From Rhodospirillaceae bacterium (lineage in GTDB: Bacteria > Pseudomonadota > Alphaproteobacteria > Dongiales > Dongiaceae), in NCBI GenBank assembly GCA_008012315.1, contig SSEL01000006.1, forward strand, positions 62,001 through 126,000: a DNA stretch of 64,000 nucleotides, written 5' to 3'. Position 1 is the stretch's first letter, and every line of letters begins with the position of its first letter. The position numbers and the translations under genes were made by a program. The notes beneath the pieces were generated by a model that saw only the letters and a list, made by a program, of their open reading frames with translations, was not told the origin of the DNA and ran no database searches. Positions 36,686 through 46,539 of this stretch are shown one piece after another.

Positions 36686-38335
36686 CTATACCAGTTGGCG
36701 GCGCTTCGCCAGAACCTCGTCCAGCCAGTCGGCCCGCATTTCCGGAACCGAGGACAGCAGCAATTCGGTGTAGGGATGGAAAGGCGGCGCGAAAACCTTG
36801 GGGGTCGGCCCGAACGCCACCAACTGTCCCTTCAGCATGACGGCGACCTTGTTGGCGATCCGCTTCACCGTGCCGAGGTCATGGGTGATGAACATATAAG
36901 CGACACCCAGTTCGTCCTGCAGCCGCTTCAAGAGACGCAGGATCTCTTCGGCAACCAAAGGATCGAGCGCCGAGGTCACTTCATCGCAAATGATCAGTTC
37001 CGGCTCGGCCGCCAGCGCACGGGCGATGCTGACGCGCTGCTTCTGGCCGCCGGACAATTCACCCGGCCGCCGGGTGATGAAGCTTTCCGGCAAATCGATC
37101 TGCCGCAGCAATTCCGTCACGCGCTGGCGCACCTGATCGCCCGATTTATTAAAGTAGAAAGAAACAGGACGGCCGATAATTTCCAGCAAGGTCTGCTGCG
37201 GATTGAGCGCCACATCGGGCATCTGATAGATCATCTGGATGCGGCGAAGCTGATCCTTGCTCCGGTCCTTCAAACGCGGCGGCAGGCTTTCACCGGCGAA
37301 CCGGATATCGCCCTCCTCCCGCGGCAGCAGGCCGACCAGGATCCGGGCCAGGGTACTTTTGCCTGAACCGGATTCACCGACGACCGCAACCGTATCGCCG
37401 CGCCGGATATCCAGCGTCACGCCGTTGATGACCTTGACCAGGGTGCGATAGCTGGCGCTGACCCGATCGATCTTCAGCAAGGCCTCGCCGCTCTCATCGC
37501 TTTCGACGAATTCATGCGTCGACGCGGCCACCCGTTCCGCCACCAGCTTCTGGGTATATTCCTGGGTCGGATGCTGCAAAATCTGCGTCGCATCGCCCAG
37601 TTCCACCATCTTGCCGTGGCGCAGCACCATGATGCGGTCGGCGATCTGCGCCACCACCGCCAGATCATGCGTGATGTACAGCGCCGCCGTGCCATGTTCG
37701 CGGATCAGCTTGCGGAACGAGGCCAGGACCTCGACCTGGGTCGTCACGTCCAGCGCCGTTGTCGGTTCATCGAAAATCAGCAGATCGGGCTTGGCGACCA
37801 TGGCCATCGCCGCCATGGCCCGCTGCAACTGGCCACCCGATACCTGGTGCGGATAGCGATCGCCGAACGTATCCGGATTGGGCAGTTCCAATTCGCGGAA
37901 CAATTTGATGGCTTCACGCTTCGCATCGGCAAAGTTCATCAAGCCATGCCGCACCGCGACCTCGCAGACCTGCTCATAGATCGTCAAGGCCGGATTGAAC
38001 GAGGCAGCGGCACTCTGCGCAATATAGGCGATCTTCACGCCGCGCGTATTGCGGCGCTGATCGCTGTTCAACTCCCGCAGGTCGTTGTCGAGGAACACGA
38101 TCTTGCCGCCGGTGATATAGCAGCCGGACCGGGTATAGACCATGCTGGCAAGGCCGATCGTCGATTTGCCGGCGCCGGATTCGCCGATCAGGCCCAGCAC
38201 CTCGCCCTTACAAAGGGTGAAGCTGACATCGTCGACGAGGACCGGTCCCGGGCCGGCATCGGTCTTGACCTCGATGCGCAAGTTGTCGACGCGAAGAACT
38301 TGCCGGTCAGTCTGTTTCGGCCGATTGTCGTTCAT
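36686..38335 (-). CDS. Peptide-type ABC transporter, fused double ATPase
   Basis: 549-aa protein with two complete ABC domains in one chain, corresponding to DppD-DppF fused. First domain: GLIGESGAGKSTIGLA Walker A near residue 50, signature SGGQLQRAMA, DEPTTALD. Second domain: [15 protein letters not shown], signature SGGQKQRVSIARAL, CDEVTSALD, and oligopeptide-type C-terminal sequence ending each domain. ATG 38335 has GGGAGGG nine bases upstream; the longer frame overlaps the permease gene. Energises uptake through the two permeases encoded upstream. Confidence 0.92.
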   Translation of the reverse strand: MNDNRPKQTDRQVLRVDNLRIEVKTDAGPGPVLVDDVSFTLCKGEVLGLIGESGAGKSTIGLASMVYTRSGCYITGGKIVFLDNDLRELNSDQRRNTRGVKIAYIAQSAAASFNPALTIYEQVCEVAVRHGLMNFADAKREAIKLFRELELPNPDTFGDRYPHQVSGGQLQRAMAAMAMVAKPDLLIFDEPTTALDVTTQVEVLASFRKLIREHGTAALYITHDLAVVAQIADRIMVLRHGKMVELGDATQILQHPTQEYTQKLVAERVAASTHEFVESDESGEALLKIDRVSASYRTLVKVINGVTLDIRRGDTVAVVGESGSGKSTLARILVGLLPREEGDIRFAGESLPPRLKDRSKDQLRRIQMIYQMPDVALNPQQTLLEIIGRPVSFYFNKSGDQVRQRVTELLRQIDLPESFITRRPGELSGGQKQRVSIARALAAEPELIICDEVTSALDPLVAEEILRLLKRLQDELGVAYMFITHDLGTVKRIANKVAVMLKGQLVAFGPTPKVFAPPFHPYTELLLSSVPEMRADWLDEVLAKRRQLV

Positions 38336-38363
38336 CGTTTTTTTCCCTCCCTGCGCCGCATCG

Positions 38364-39191
38364 TCAGACTTCCTCGCCATGGCCGCGCGAATGGATCGCC
38401 AAGAGCCAATCGACCACGAGGTTGACGCCGATCGTCAGCAGGGCAATGGCACCGGCGGGATAAAGCGCGATCGGACGAAGGGCGATCATCTGGCCCGTTT
38501 CCTTCACCATGCTGCCCCAATCCGCCTGCGGTGGCTGGATGCCGAGCCCGAGGAAACTCAGGGCCGCGATGAAAAGGAAAGTGAAGCAGAAGCGAAGACC
38601 GAATTCCGCCACCAGCGGCGGCAAGGCATTCGGCAGGATCTCCCGGCGAATAATCCACCACAATCCTTCCCCCCGCAGCTTGGCCGCCTCGACATATTCG
38701 AGGACCGCGATGTTCATCGCGACGGCGCGCGCCAGGCGGAAGACCGGCACGGAATAGAGCAAGCCGACGGTGATGATCAGCACCGGAATATCCGTACCCA
38801 TCACCGAGAGGACGACCAGCGCGAAAATCAGCGTCGGCATCGACAGCATAAGATCCGCCAGTCGGGAGAGGACGGTATCGACCCAACGTCCCAGGACAGC
38901 CGCCGCAAATCCCCCGATGGTGCCCAGCACGAATGCCAATAACGTGATGAGCAAGCCGAGGCCGATCGTCATTCGCGCGCCATAGAGAATGCGCGAGAAG
39001 ACGTCACGGCCAAGATTGTCAAGACCGAACCAGTGCTCCGCGCTGGGCGGTCCCCAGGCGGTGCCGACGATATCCGCCTCCGGATAAGGCGCGATGATCG
39101 GCGCCAGGATCGCTGCCACGACATTGATGGCGATGATGACCAGGCCGATCTGGGCGCTGGCCGTGAGTTTATGACCGAAAAGCCGCATCAA
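38364..39191 (-). CDS. Peptide-type ABC transporter permease (DppC-like)
   Basis: 275-aa inner-membrane permease with about six hydrophobic segments. The EAA loop EAAKLRGEGLWWIIRREILPNAL near residue 168 contacts the ATPase; an N-terminal periplasmic portion has GLDNLGRDVFSRILYGARM, characteristic of DppC/OppC. It follows the DppB-like gene by 12 bp. Confidence 0.92.
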   Translation of the reverse strand: MMRLFGHKLTASAQIGLVIIAINVVAAILAPIIAPYPEADIVGTAWGPPSAEHWFGLDNLGRDVFSRILYGARMTIGLGLLITLLAFVLGTIGGFAAAVLGRWVDTVLSRLADLMLSMPTLIFALVVLSVMGTDIPVLIITVGLLYSVPVFRLARAVAMNIAVLEYVEAAKLRGEGLWWIIRREILPNALPPLVAEFGLRFCFTFLFIAALSFLGLGIQPPQADWGSMVKETGQMIALRPIALYPAGAIALLTIGVNLVVDWLLAIHSRGHGEEV

Positions 39192-39203
39192 TCTGCCCCC
39201 CGA

Positions 39204-40151
39204 TCAGCGCGGATGCCGCAGACGCGGATTGCTGATGATGGCCAGCACGTCTGCAAGAATGTTGAGAGTGATAAAGACGGCGGCGAAAATCATGCCGCAG
39301 GCCTGAACGACCGGCAGATCCTTTTTCGACACCGAATCGACAATCCATTGTCCCATGCCGGGATAGACGAAGACCACTTCGACCACCACCACACCGACGA
39401 TGAGGTAAGCCAGGTTCAAGGCGACGACATTAAGGATCGGCGCCAGTGCATTCGGCAGAGCGTGCTGCACCACGATGCGCCATTTCGGCAATCCCTTCAA
39501 AATCGCCATCTCGATATAGGGGCTCGCCATGACCGCGAGAACCGATGCACGCGTCATGCGCATCATATGGGCGACAACCACCATGACCATCGTCGCCATC
39601 GGCAGGAAGGTCAGATAAAGACGCTGCATGAAATCGGTATCGGGCGTCACGTTCGAGAGCACCGGAAAGAGCCGGATTTTGACGGCCAGCAGCATCACCA
39701 GCACATAGCCGATGAAGAATTCCGGCACCGAGATGCTGAACAAGGTGACGACATTCACCAGCCGATCGAAGATGCCACCCTGTCTGATCGCGGCAATGAT
39801 CCCCAGCGCAACGGCCAAGGGGACCGCGATGACAGCGGCATAACCTGCAAGAAAGAAAGTGTTGAGCGCGCGGGGGCCGAGGTCGCCGATGATCGCACGT
39901 TTGTTGGACAGGGATGCCCCGAAATCGCCCTGCAACATATGCGACAGCCATTCCCAATAGCGCACCAGCATGGGCCGGTCCAAGCCGAGTTCGAGACGCA
40001 AGGCCGCAAGATTTTCGGGGGTCGCGTTGTTCGCCAGCAGTTTCGATGCGAGATCGCCCGGCAATGCCTCGACGCCGAGGAAGATCAGTGCCGAGGCCAG
40101 TAACAGCGTCAGTAATCCGAGCGCGACTCGCTGCGAGATCAACTTGAACAT
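39204..40151 (-). CDS. Peptide-type ABC transporter permease (DppB-like)
   Basis: 315-aa permease; N-terminal helix LGLLTLLLASALIFLGVEAL, the DppB/OppB loop LGLDRPMLVRYWEWL near 55, and the EAA-like loop EMAILKGLPKWRIVVQHALPNAL near 213. ATG 40151 overlaps the stop of the small upstream frame (TGATG), so translation may be coupled. The longer frame upstream is that small gene's shadow. Confidence 0.92.
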   Translation of the reverse strand: MFKLISQRVALGLLTLLLASALIFLGVEALPGDLASKLLANNATPENLAALRLELGLDRPMLVRYWEWLSHMLQGDFGASLSNKRAIIGDLGPRALNTFFLAGYAAVIAVPLAVALGIIAAIRQGGIFDRLVNVVTLFSISVPEFFIGYVLVMLLAVKIRLFPVLSNVTPDTDFMQRLYLTFLPMATMVMVVVAHMMRMTRASVLAVMASPYIEMAILKGLPKWRIVVQHALPNALAPILNVVALNLAYLIVGVVVVEVVFVYPGMGQWIVDSVSKKDLPVVQACGMIFAAVFITLNILADVLAIISNPRLRHPR

Positions 40152-40432
40152 CAGTGCAGTACCCCCATAGAGACGCCGCCGGCATCGAGTCCGATCCGCG
40201 GACCGGGCTCCAACCGCATCAAGAACCAGGATGGCAAACGGAAATCCGCCCGGAGAAGATCCTTCTGGAGACAAGTCACCCGCAGAGAATCCACCCACCG
40301 ATAATCCATTGCGTCCCTGTCGAAATTTTCGATGATCCCGCCCGCCGCTGTGACCACGGCGAACAGTATCCCTGTTTTGTGTTCCTTATCCGATCTGCGC
40401 CGGGTTAGCGTAACGAATACTTCTTGCGGCAA
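40151..40432 (-). CDS. Possible 93-aa protein coupled to the DppB-like permease gene
   Basis: A frame between the binding-protein and permease genes that ends in a TGATG overlap with the permease start. The product is mixed hydrophobic and charged (LFAVVTAAGGIIENFDRDAM, LRADFRLPSWFLMRL), without membrane segments or a known domain. The only start is TTG at 40432 with no good ribosome-binding site. The coupling is suggestive, but it could be a chance frame in a spacer. Confidence 0.4.
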   Translation of the reverse strand: MPQEVFVTLTRRRSDKEHKTGILFAVVTAAGGIIENFDRDAMDYRWVDSLRVTCLQKDLLRADFRLPSWFLMRLEPGPRIGLDAGGVSMGVLH

Positions 40433-40480
40433 AGCCGGATCGGCATTAACCGACCCGGCCCCACCACGATAACGCCCGGC

Positions 40481-42064
40481 TCAGCTTTCCAGCCAGACCT
40501 TTTCCGCAATGCGTTCGTTGCACATGTCGAAATTGCTGTGCGGCGTGTGACCTTTCACCGATGCCACATGGGCGTCGAGGAAATCGGAGAAGACCGGAAT
40601 GATGGCTCCGCCTTCGTCATACAGCACCTTCTGCAATTCGAAGATGTAGCCCTTACGCTTCGCTTCGTCGGTTTCCGACTGGGCGGAAATCAGCAGCTTG
40701 TCGAAGCTCTCGCGGCGCCAGTGAGTTTCGTTCCAGGCGGCATCGGACTTATAGGCGATGCTGATCATCTGGGTAGCCGCCGGCCGGCCGCTCCAGTAGC
40801 TGGTGGCGAAAGGCGCCTTCAGCCAGACATTGTCCCAGAAACCGTCAGCCGGCTCTTTCTTCACCTGGATCGGCACACCGGCCTTGGCCGCCGTCGCCTG
40901 ATAGAGCAAGGCCATATCGACCGCGCCGTTGAACGAAGCGTCCGAAGCGGAAATGATGATCTGCCCCTTGGCAGCCGCTTTCTTGAAATGGAAGCTTGCC
41001 TTATCAGGGTCGTAGGGACGCTGGGGCAGATCGGTGTTGACGAAGGGATCGCCCTTGGGCACCGGATGATCATTGCCCAGCGAGCCGAAGCCATTGAACA
41101 GGGTCTTCAGGACCTGCTCGCGATCGATGGCATATTTCAGCGCCAGGCGGACATCGAGATTATCCAAAGGCGGCTGGTCAACCTGTGCCGCCAAAATCGG
41201 GTGCCAGCCGCCCGGCGCCTGGACCAGTTCGATGCCCGGAGCCGATTTCAGCAGATCGACAGCTTTCTTATCGACGCGGTTGATGACATCCACCTGACCG
41301 GAAATCAGCGCATTCATGCGGGAAGCGGAATCGTTGACGACGGTCAGCTCGACCCGGTCTACATGGGCACGGCCCTGCTTCCAATAGTTCTTGTTGCGAT
41401 TGGTGACCGAACGCACACCCGGCTCGTAGCTTTCAAAGACGAAGCCGCCGGTGCCGATCGGCTTGGTCCAGTCGGTGAAACCATCCGGCACGACAAGGAG
41501 ATGATAATCGCCCAGCGTATAGAGGAAATCGGCGTCGCCGCTATTGAGAACGATCTGGATCTGCTTGTCGCTCAGCTTCTTGACATCGGCGATGATCTGC
41601 AAGGGACCGTTCATCGCCGATTTCGATTTGCCGCGATGCAGATTGATCGAATACATGATGTCCTCGGCCGTCATGGTCTTCCCGTCATGGAAGGTAACGC
41701 CCTGGCGGATATTGAAGACCCATTCCTTGGCGCCGGGCTTCACTTCCCAGCTTTCCAGCAGTTCCGGCGTGACCTTCTGCTTGTCGTCGATTTCGATCAG
41801 ACCATTGAACAGCTGATAGCCGAGCAGACGGTTGACGGAGTCCGTGTAGGTTTGCGGATCGACGCTATCCGTGGTGCTGCCGCCGCCCGCACCGATACGC
41901 AGCGTACCGCCGACCGTTGGATTGGCCGCCGCAAAAGCAGCCTTCGGCAGAACGCCGCCGACCATGGCGGCGGTCGCACCCAGCGCGGCCGAACGCAGCA
42001 GGAAAGAACGGCGGTCCAGCAGCCCGGCGAAAGCCGCGGCTTTCAGATCATCCCAATCACTCAT
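40481..42064 (-). CDS. Peptide-type ABC transporter substrate-binding protein 1
   Basis: 527-aa periplasmic SBP family 5 protein (DppA/OppA type). A Tat-like signal (LDRRSFLLRSAALGATAAM) ends near AAFA; mature sequence has GGTLRIGAGGGSTTDSVDP, ESWEVKPGAKEWVFNIRQGV and YPDK-type core motifs. ATG 42064 has GGGAGGG six bases upstream. First gene of the importer operon. It closely resembles the second binding protein at 43.5-45.1 kb, including the C-terminal EKVWLES. Confidence 0.92.
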   Translation of the reverse strand: MSDWDDLKAAAFAGLLDRRSFLLRSAALGATAAMVGGVLPKAAFAAANPTVGGTLRIGAGGGSTTDSVDPQTYTDSVNRLLGYQLFNGLIEIDDKQKVTPELLESWEVKPGAKEWVFNIRQGVTFHDGKTMTAEDIMYSINLHRGKSKSAMNGPLQIIADVKKLSDKQIQIVLNSGDADFLYTLGDYHLLVVPDGFTDWTKPIGTGGFVFESYEPGVRSVTNRNKNYWKQGRAHVDRVELTVVNDSASRMNALISGQVDVINRVDKKAVDLLKSAPGIELVQAPGGWHPILAAQVDQPPLDNLDVRLALKYAIDREQVLKTLFNGFGSLGNDHPVPKGDPFVNTDLPQRPYDPDKASFHFKKAAAKGQIIISASDASFNGAVDMALLYQATAAKAGVPIQVKKEPADGFWDNVWLKAPFATSYWSGRPAATQMISIAYKSDAAWNETHWRRESFDKLLISAQSETDEAKRKGYIFELQKVLYDEGGAIIPVFSDFLDAHVASVKGHTPHSNFDMCNERIAEKVWLES

Positions 42065-42319
42065 TTTATGCCCTCCCTTAACGCCGGAATATTTGGCGAC
42101 ATGATTGTCCCAACCCGGCAAGCATTCTTTTTTGGTTTCGCCCCAGACGTGCTTTCAAACCCGCCCATTGCGCTGGACGCATGGCGTTCATGCATAATAT
42201 GCACGAAGCGGTCCTGATCGCAACGTTGATCCGAGGTTGTTTTCACGCTTCTCACGACAGGCGGAACGCTTCCCACCAGATCGCGACGATTTGCGGGCAA
42301 AGACCGACAAGCCGTCATG

Positions 42320-43273
42320 TCAATTCAACGCTTTTCTGATCGCGTGGCAGACAGCCAGGAACTCGGTCCGGGCGGCCGTGCAGCAATGGATTGCCCGAAG
42401 ATAGGTGTGAACCAATCCGGGCGCGCATCGATAGGTTGCCTCGACACCGGCCGCCCGCAGCTTGTCGGCATAAAGAACGCTGTCTTCGCGCAGAATATCG
42501 AACCAGGCCGCAGCGATGTAAGCCGGCGGCAATTTGCTGAAATCCTTCGCATGCAGTGGTGCCGCGTAAGGATGTGTCGCATCCTCGATCTTCGCCAGAT
42601 ACGCCCTGGCATAGACCCCGATCGACTCCGCCGTCAGTCCGGGACTATCGGTGTCGATTCCCGCTGGCCTTTGGAAGCGCAGGCCCGGATAGATCAGAGC
42701 CTGAAAGGCAATGTCCGGCCCTCCTCGGTCGCGCGCGGCGAGCGAAAGGGCGACAGCAAGATTGCCACCCGCACTGTCACCGGCAAGGGCCAACCGGCCC
42801 GGATCGATGCCCAGCGCCGGCCCTGCCGTCACAAGCCAAGACAGCACCCCATAGCAATCATTGAAGGCCGCCGGAAATTTGTGTTCCGGCGCGAGGCGGT
42901 AATCGACGCTGAGAACGGCCGCACCGGTCGCCAGCGCCATGGTGCTGGTGACCTGATCATGCGTATCCGGATTGCCCAGGATCCAGCCTCCGCCATGCAT
43001 ATAAACGACGACCGGCAAATTGCCCGTGCAATCGCGGCGCCGATAAAGACGGACGGGCACCTTCGCTTCTTCCGTCGGCACCAGGAAATCGGCGACCGCC
43101 AGCTCATCCGAGCGCGGGCTCGACCATTCCCGGCACCAGGCATTATACAGCCGACGCTGTTCCACCGGCGGCAAGGCATCGAAATCGGCATTGAACCGGC
43201 GATCGGAAGATGCCGCGAAAACGCGAATTTCCAGATCCAGATCGTGCTTTTCCTCCGAGGTCGGTGACAACAT
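42320..43273 (-). CDS. HSL-family alpha/beta hydrolase
   Basis: 317-aa hormone-sensitive-lipase-like esterase. Oxyanion motif HGGGWILGN near residue 95, nucleophile Ser in GDSAGGN near 168, Asp in WFDILRED near 263, His in GLVHTYLR near 294: a full triad. ATG 43273 was chosen over a TTG at 43318. No signal peptide. It lies between the two binding-protein genes on the same strand, so its ester or amide substrate may be what they import; that is inference. Confidence 0.88.
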   Translation of the reverse strand: MLSPTSEEKHDLDLEIRVFAASSDRRFNADFDALPPVEQRRLYNAWCREWSSPRSDELAVADFLVPTEEAKVPVRLYRRRDCTGNLPVVVYMHGGGWILGNPDTHDQVTSTMALATGAAVLSVDYRLAPEHKFPAAFNDCYGVLSWLVTAGPALGIDPGRLALAGDSAGGNLAVALSLAARDRGGPDIAFQALIYPGLRFQRPAGIDTDSPGLTAESIGVYARAYLAKIEDATHPYAAPLHAKDFSKLPPAYIAAAWFDILREDSVLYADKLRAAGVEATYRCAPGLVHTYLRAIHCCTAARTEFLAVCHAIRKALN

Positions 43274-43488
43274 TACCGGTTCATCCCCTTCCCGGTCTTT
43301 GCCGCCGGTTCCCGTCAAACGTTAATTCAAATGATACCGGCAGCCCAAAAGCTCCGTTGCATAAAATCGACAAGTTATGATTTAGCCCGACACAATTAGC
43401 GGGCAAACGGGAACCGTGCTGTCCCCCCACGGTCCCCGTCCCCTACGGCCGGCGAGTCGGCATGCCAATTCGCCAGGCCGATCGCCTT

Positions 43489-45075
43489 TCAGCTTTCCAG
43501 CCACACCTTCTCGCAAACCCGGCTATTGCACAGATCGAACGTCGTATGGGGCGATTGCCCCTTCACCTTGACGCTGTAGCCATCCAGGAAATCCGAGAAA
43601 ACCGGAATGAGTGCGCCGCCATCGTCATGAAGCATGCGCTGCATTTCCCAGATGTAGGTCTTTCGTTTGGCCGTATCGGTTTCCGCCTTGGCATTGGCGA
43701 GCAGCTTGTCAAAGGCTTCATTGTGCCAATGCGTCTCGTTCCAGGCGGCATCCGATTTATATGGAATGCCCAGCAATTCGGTCGCTGCCGGCCGGCCATT
43801 CCAATAGGAAATGGAGAACGGCGCCTTCAGCCAGACATTGTCCCAATAGCCGTCGGCCGGTTCCTTTTTCACCTGCATGTCGATGCCGGCCTTTCGCGCC
43901 GATGCCTGCAACAGCAAGGCCATGTCGACGGCACCGACAAAAGCAGCATCCGAGGCCGAGAGCTCGATCTTCGCGCCCGATAGCCCGGCCTTCTTGAAAT
44001 GAAAGGCGGCCTTGTCCGCATCATAGGCCCATTGCGGCAACTCGCTGTTGAAGAAGGGATCGAAACTCGGCACCGGATGGTCATTGGCGACGGAGCCATA
44101 GCCATTGAACAGCGTTTGCAGCACCTGTTCGCGATCCAGGGCGTAACGCAATGCCAGGCGCAGTTCCTTGTTGTTGTAGGGCGCCTTGTCCAGCATCATC
44201 GCCATGATGCCATGCCAACCGGCCGGCGATTGCAGCAAGCTGACGGTCGATGCCGTCTTCAGCAGATCGACCGCCTTCTTATCCACCCGGTCGATCACAT
44301 CCACTTGGCCGGAAATCAGCGCATTCATCCGCGCGGCCGGTTCGGCAATGACCGTCAGTTCGACATTGTCGACGAAACCACGGCCGCTCTTCCAATAATT
44401 CTCGTTGCGCTTGCTGGACGACCGAACGCCAGGCTGCCATTCCGAAAATTTGAAGGCGCCGGTGCCGATCGGCTTGCTCCAATCGGTGAAGCCATCGGGC
44501 ACGACCAAGAGATGGAAATCGGCCAGGACATAGAGGAAGTCGGCATTGCCGTTATTCAGCGTGAAGCGGATCTGATGATCATCAACCTTTGTCAGATCCG
44601 CCACATCCGCCAGCGATCCGGCAATCGGCGATTTGGAATCCTTGCCGCGATTCCGGTTGATCGAATAGAGGATATCTTCGGCCGTCAGGCTCTTGCCGTT
44701 ATGGAACGTGACACCCTGCCGGATGTTGAAGATCCATTCCTTGGCGCCGGGCTTCACCTCCCAGCTTTCCAGGAGTTCAGGAACGGCATTCTGCTTTTCG
44801 TCGATCTCGATCAGGCCATTGAAGATCTGATAGCCGACATTGACGGCCGTGCTGTTGTTATAGGTGATCGGATCCAGGCTGTCGGTCGTGCTGCCGCCGC
44901 TGATGCCAAGGCGTAGTGTTCCGCCTTTCTTCGGCTCATCCGCATAGCCCGCTTTCGACAGGGTCGCCGTTGCCATTGCCGATGTGATGCCAAGGGCGGC
45001 GGCGCCGCGCAGAAATTCCCGGCGACCGATCCGATGTTCATGTGCAGCCCTTTGCAAGGCCTCCCATTGAGTCAT
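43489..45075 (-). CDS. Peptide-type ABC transporter substrate-binding protein 2
   Basis: 528-aa SBP family 5 protein, a close paralogue of the one at 40.5-42.1 kb. Twin-Arg signal (IGRREFLRGAAALGITSAM); GGTLRLGISGGSTTDSLDP, ESWEVKPGAKEWIFNIRQGV, KKEPADGYWDNVWLKAPF and the end EKVWLES are nearly shared with it. ATG 45075 has GGAG six bases upstream. No permease accompanies it, so it probably docks on the DppB/C-like pair. Divergent from the carnitine regulator. Confidence 0.92.
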   Translation of the reverse strand: MTQWEALQRAAHEHRIGRREFLRGAAALGITSAMATATLSKAGYADEPKKGGTLRLGISGGSTTDSLDPITYNNSTAVNVGYQIFNGLIEIDEKQNAVPELLESWEVKPGAKEWIFNIRQGVTFHNGKSLTAEDILYSINRNRGKDSKSPIAGSLADVADLTKVDDHQIRFTLNNGNADFLYVLADFHLLVVPDGFTDWSKPIGTGAFKFSEWQPGVRSSSKRNENYWKSGRGFVDNVELTVIAEPAARMNALISGQVDVIDRVDKKAVDLLKTASTVSLLQSPAGWHGIMAMMLDKAPYNNKELRLALRYALDREQVLQTLFNGYGSVANDHPVPSFDPFFNSELPQWAYDADKAAFHFKKAGLSGAKIELSASDAAFVGAVDMALLLQASARKAGIDMQVKKEPADGYWDNVWLKAPFSISYWNGRPAATELLGIPYKSDAAWNETHWHNEAFDKLLANAKAETDTAKRKTYIWEMQRMLHDDGGALIPVFSDFLDGYSVKVKGQSPHTTFDLCNSRVCEKVWLES

Positions 45076-45254
45076 ATTTTTCTCCAGCAAATCGGGCACA
45101 AGCAGGCCGGCATCCATCCGCCGCGACCACATCATGCCCTGGCAACCTGGTCAGGACGATAGGGTGGAAAATCGCGGTGACTGAAAAGCGAAGTCTAGCC
45201 CCTTACCCCTTCTGCCGCCCGCCGCAAAGCCCCCAAGCAGCAAAGGCGCCAATT

Positions 45255-45284
45255 GATATTAAAGGATAATATGCCTTTGATATC
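45255..45284. promoter_or_regulatory. Palindrome between binding protein 2 and the carnitine regulator
   Basis: GATATTAAAGG, eight-base spacer, CCTTTGATATC: 11-base arms with one G-T mismatch, in the 282-bp divergent intergenic region, 74 bases before the regulator ATG. Good candidate operator; the binding factor is unknown. Confidence 0.4.
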
Positions 45285-45357
45285 CTCTGCCTTGCACAAA
45301 GACGACAAATCATGACAGGTATCGACATTTTGCGATCGCTCGGCTAGATATCGCCCC

Positions 45358-46371
45358 ATGCCGACGTCCTTGCCCGCCATCGTGAATGCAACCGCCGCCG
45401 ACGCGCCACAGAGCATCGGTTTTCTCCTGCTGCCGCAATTTTCCATGATGGCGTTCGTTTCTGCCGTGGAGCCTTTGCGGGTGGCGAACCGCCTGGCGCA
45501 GAAGGAGCTGTACCGCTGGCAGGTGCTGTCGCGCGACGGCGGCTCGATCGCCGCCTCCAACGGCATGTCGCTGGTGGCGGACTGCGCCTATGCCGAGGCG
45601 AAGAACCAGTCGCTGATCGTGGTTTGCGCCGGCTTCGAACCCGAGCGCGGCTTCGATGGCAAGATGAAACGCTGGCTGACCGGGCTGGGTCGCAGCGGCA
45701 TCGATCTCGGGGCGATGGATACCGGCAGCTTCCTGCTGGGCTGGGCCGGCCTGCTGGACGGCTATAAGGCCACCACCCATTGGGAGAGCCTGGACAGCCT
45801 GCGCGAACAGTTTCCGGAAATCGATGTCGAGAACAGCCTGTTCGTCATCGACCGCAACCGCCTGACCTGCGCCGGTGGCACCGCCGCCCTGGACATGATG
45901 CTGCATCTGATTTCCGTGCGGCACGGGCACCGGCTGGCGGCCGCCGTCTCCGAGCAATTCATCCATGCCCAGATCCGCGATCCGCATGTGCACCAGCGGA
46001 TGGAGCCGCGGATACGCCAGGGGATCAACCATGCCGGCCTGGCGCGCGTGATCGGGCTGATGGAAGCCAATCTGGAAGAACCGCTCAGCTCGGAAAAACT
46101 GAGCGCCGCCGCCGGCATGTCCCTGCGGCAGCTCGAGCGGCTTTTCCACCGCTATTTCGGCAGCACGCCGCGCCGCTACTACCTGGACCTGCGCTTGCAG
46201 CGGGCCCGCGCCCTCTTGCAATATACCGACATGTCGATGGTGGAAATTACCGTCGCCTGCGGCTTCGGATCGGCGGCGCATTTTTCCCGTTCCTATCACG
46301 CCTGGGCCGGCAAGCCGCCCAGCGCGGAACGCTATCGGGACGTTGCCGGCGTCATGCCGTCCTTGCGTTGA
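45358..46371 (+). CDS. cdhR: GlxA/CdhR-family AraC-type regulator
   Basis: 337-aa transcription factor: N-terminal DJ-1/PfpI-like domain (about 18-190, IGFLLLPQFSMMAFVSAVEPL, CAGGTAALDMML) and C-terminal AraC helix-turn-helix (SSEKLSAAAGMSLRQLERLF near 241, VEITVACGFGSAAHFSRSYH near 295). This architecture is that of CdhR, the activator of carnitine catabolism, and the genes directly downstream encode carnitine-degrading enzymes. Named by context plus similarity; other GlxA-type regulators share the fold. Confidence 0.85.
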   Translation: MPTSLPAIVNATAADAPQSIGFLLLPQFSMMAFVSAVEPLRVANRLAQKELYRWQVLSRDGGSIAASNGMSLVADCAYAEAKNQSLIVVCAGFEPERGFDGKMKRWLTGLGRSGIDLGAMDTGSFLLGWAGLLDGYKATTHWESLDSLREQFPEIDVENSLFVIDRNRLTCAGGTAALDMMLHLISVRHGHRLAAAVSEQFIHAQIRDPHVHQRMEPRIRQGINHAGLARVIGLMEANLEEPLSSEKLSAAAGMSLRQLERLFHRYFGSTPRRYYLDLRLQRARALLQYTDMSMVEITVACGFGSAAHFSRSYHAWAGKPPSAERYRDVAGVMPSLR

Positions 46372-46539
46372 ATCGGGAGTCAAACGATCGTCGGAATTCC
46401 GCACGGCGATGTCGAAAATAATCAAACGGGAAAATGTCCGGCGGAGGACCATGCAAGCCGAGGCGAAAACCCGATCGGGTACCGGCCAATGGGGCCAGGG
46501 AAGACGTTTTCGCATCGATCCGATATCAGGGAGGCAGTC

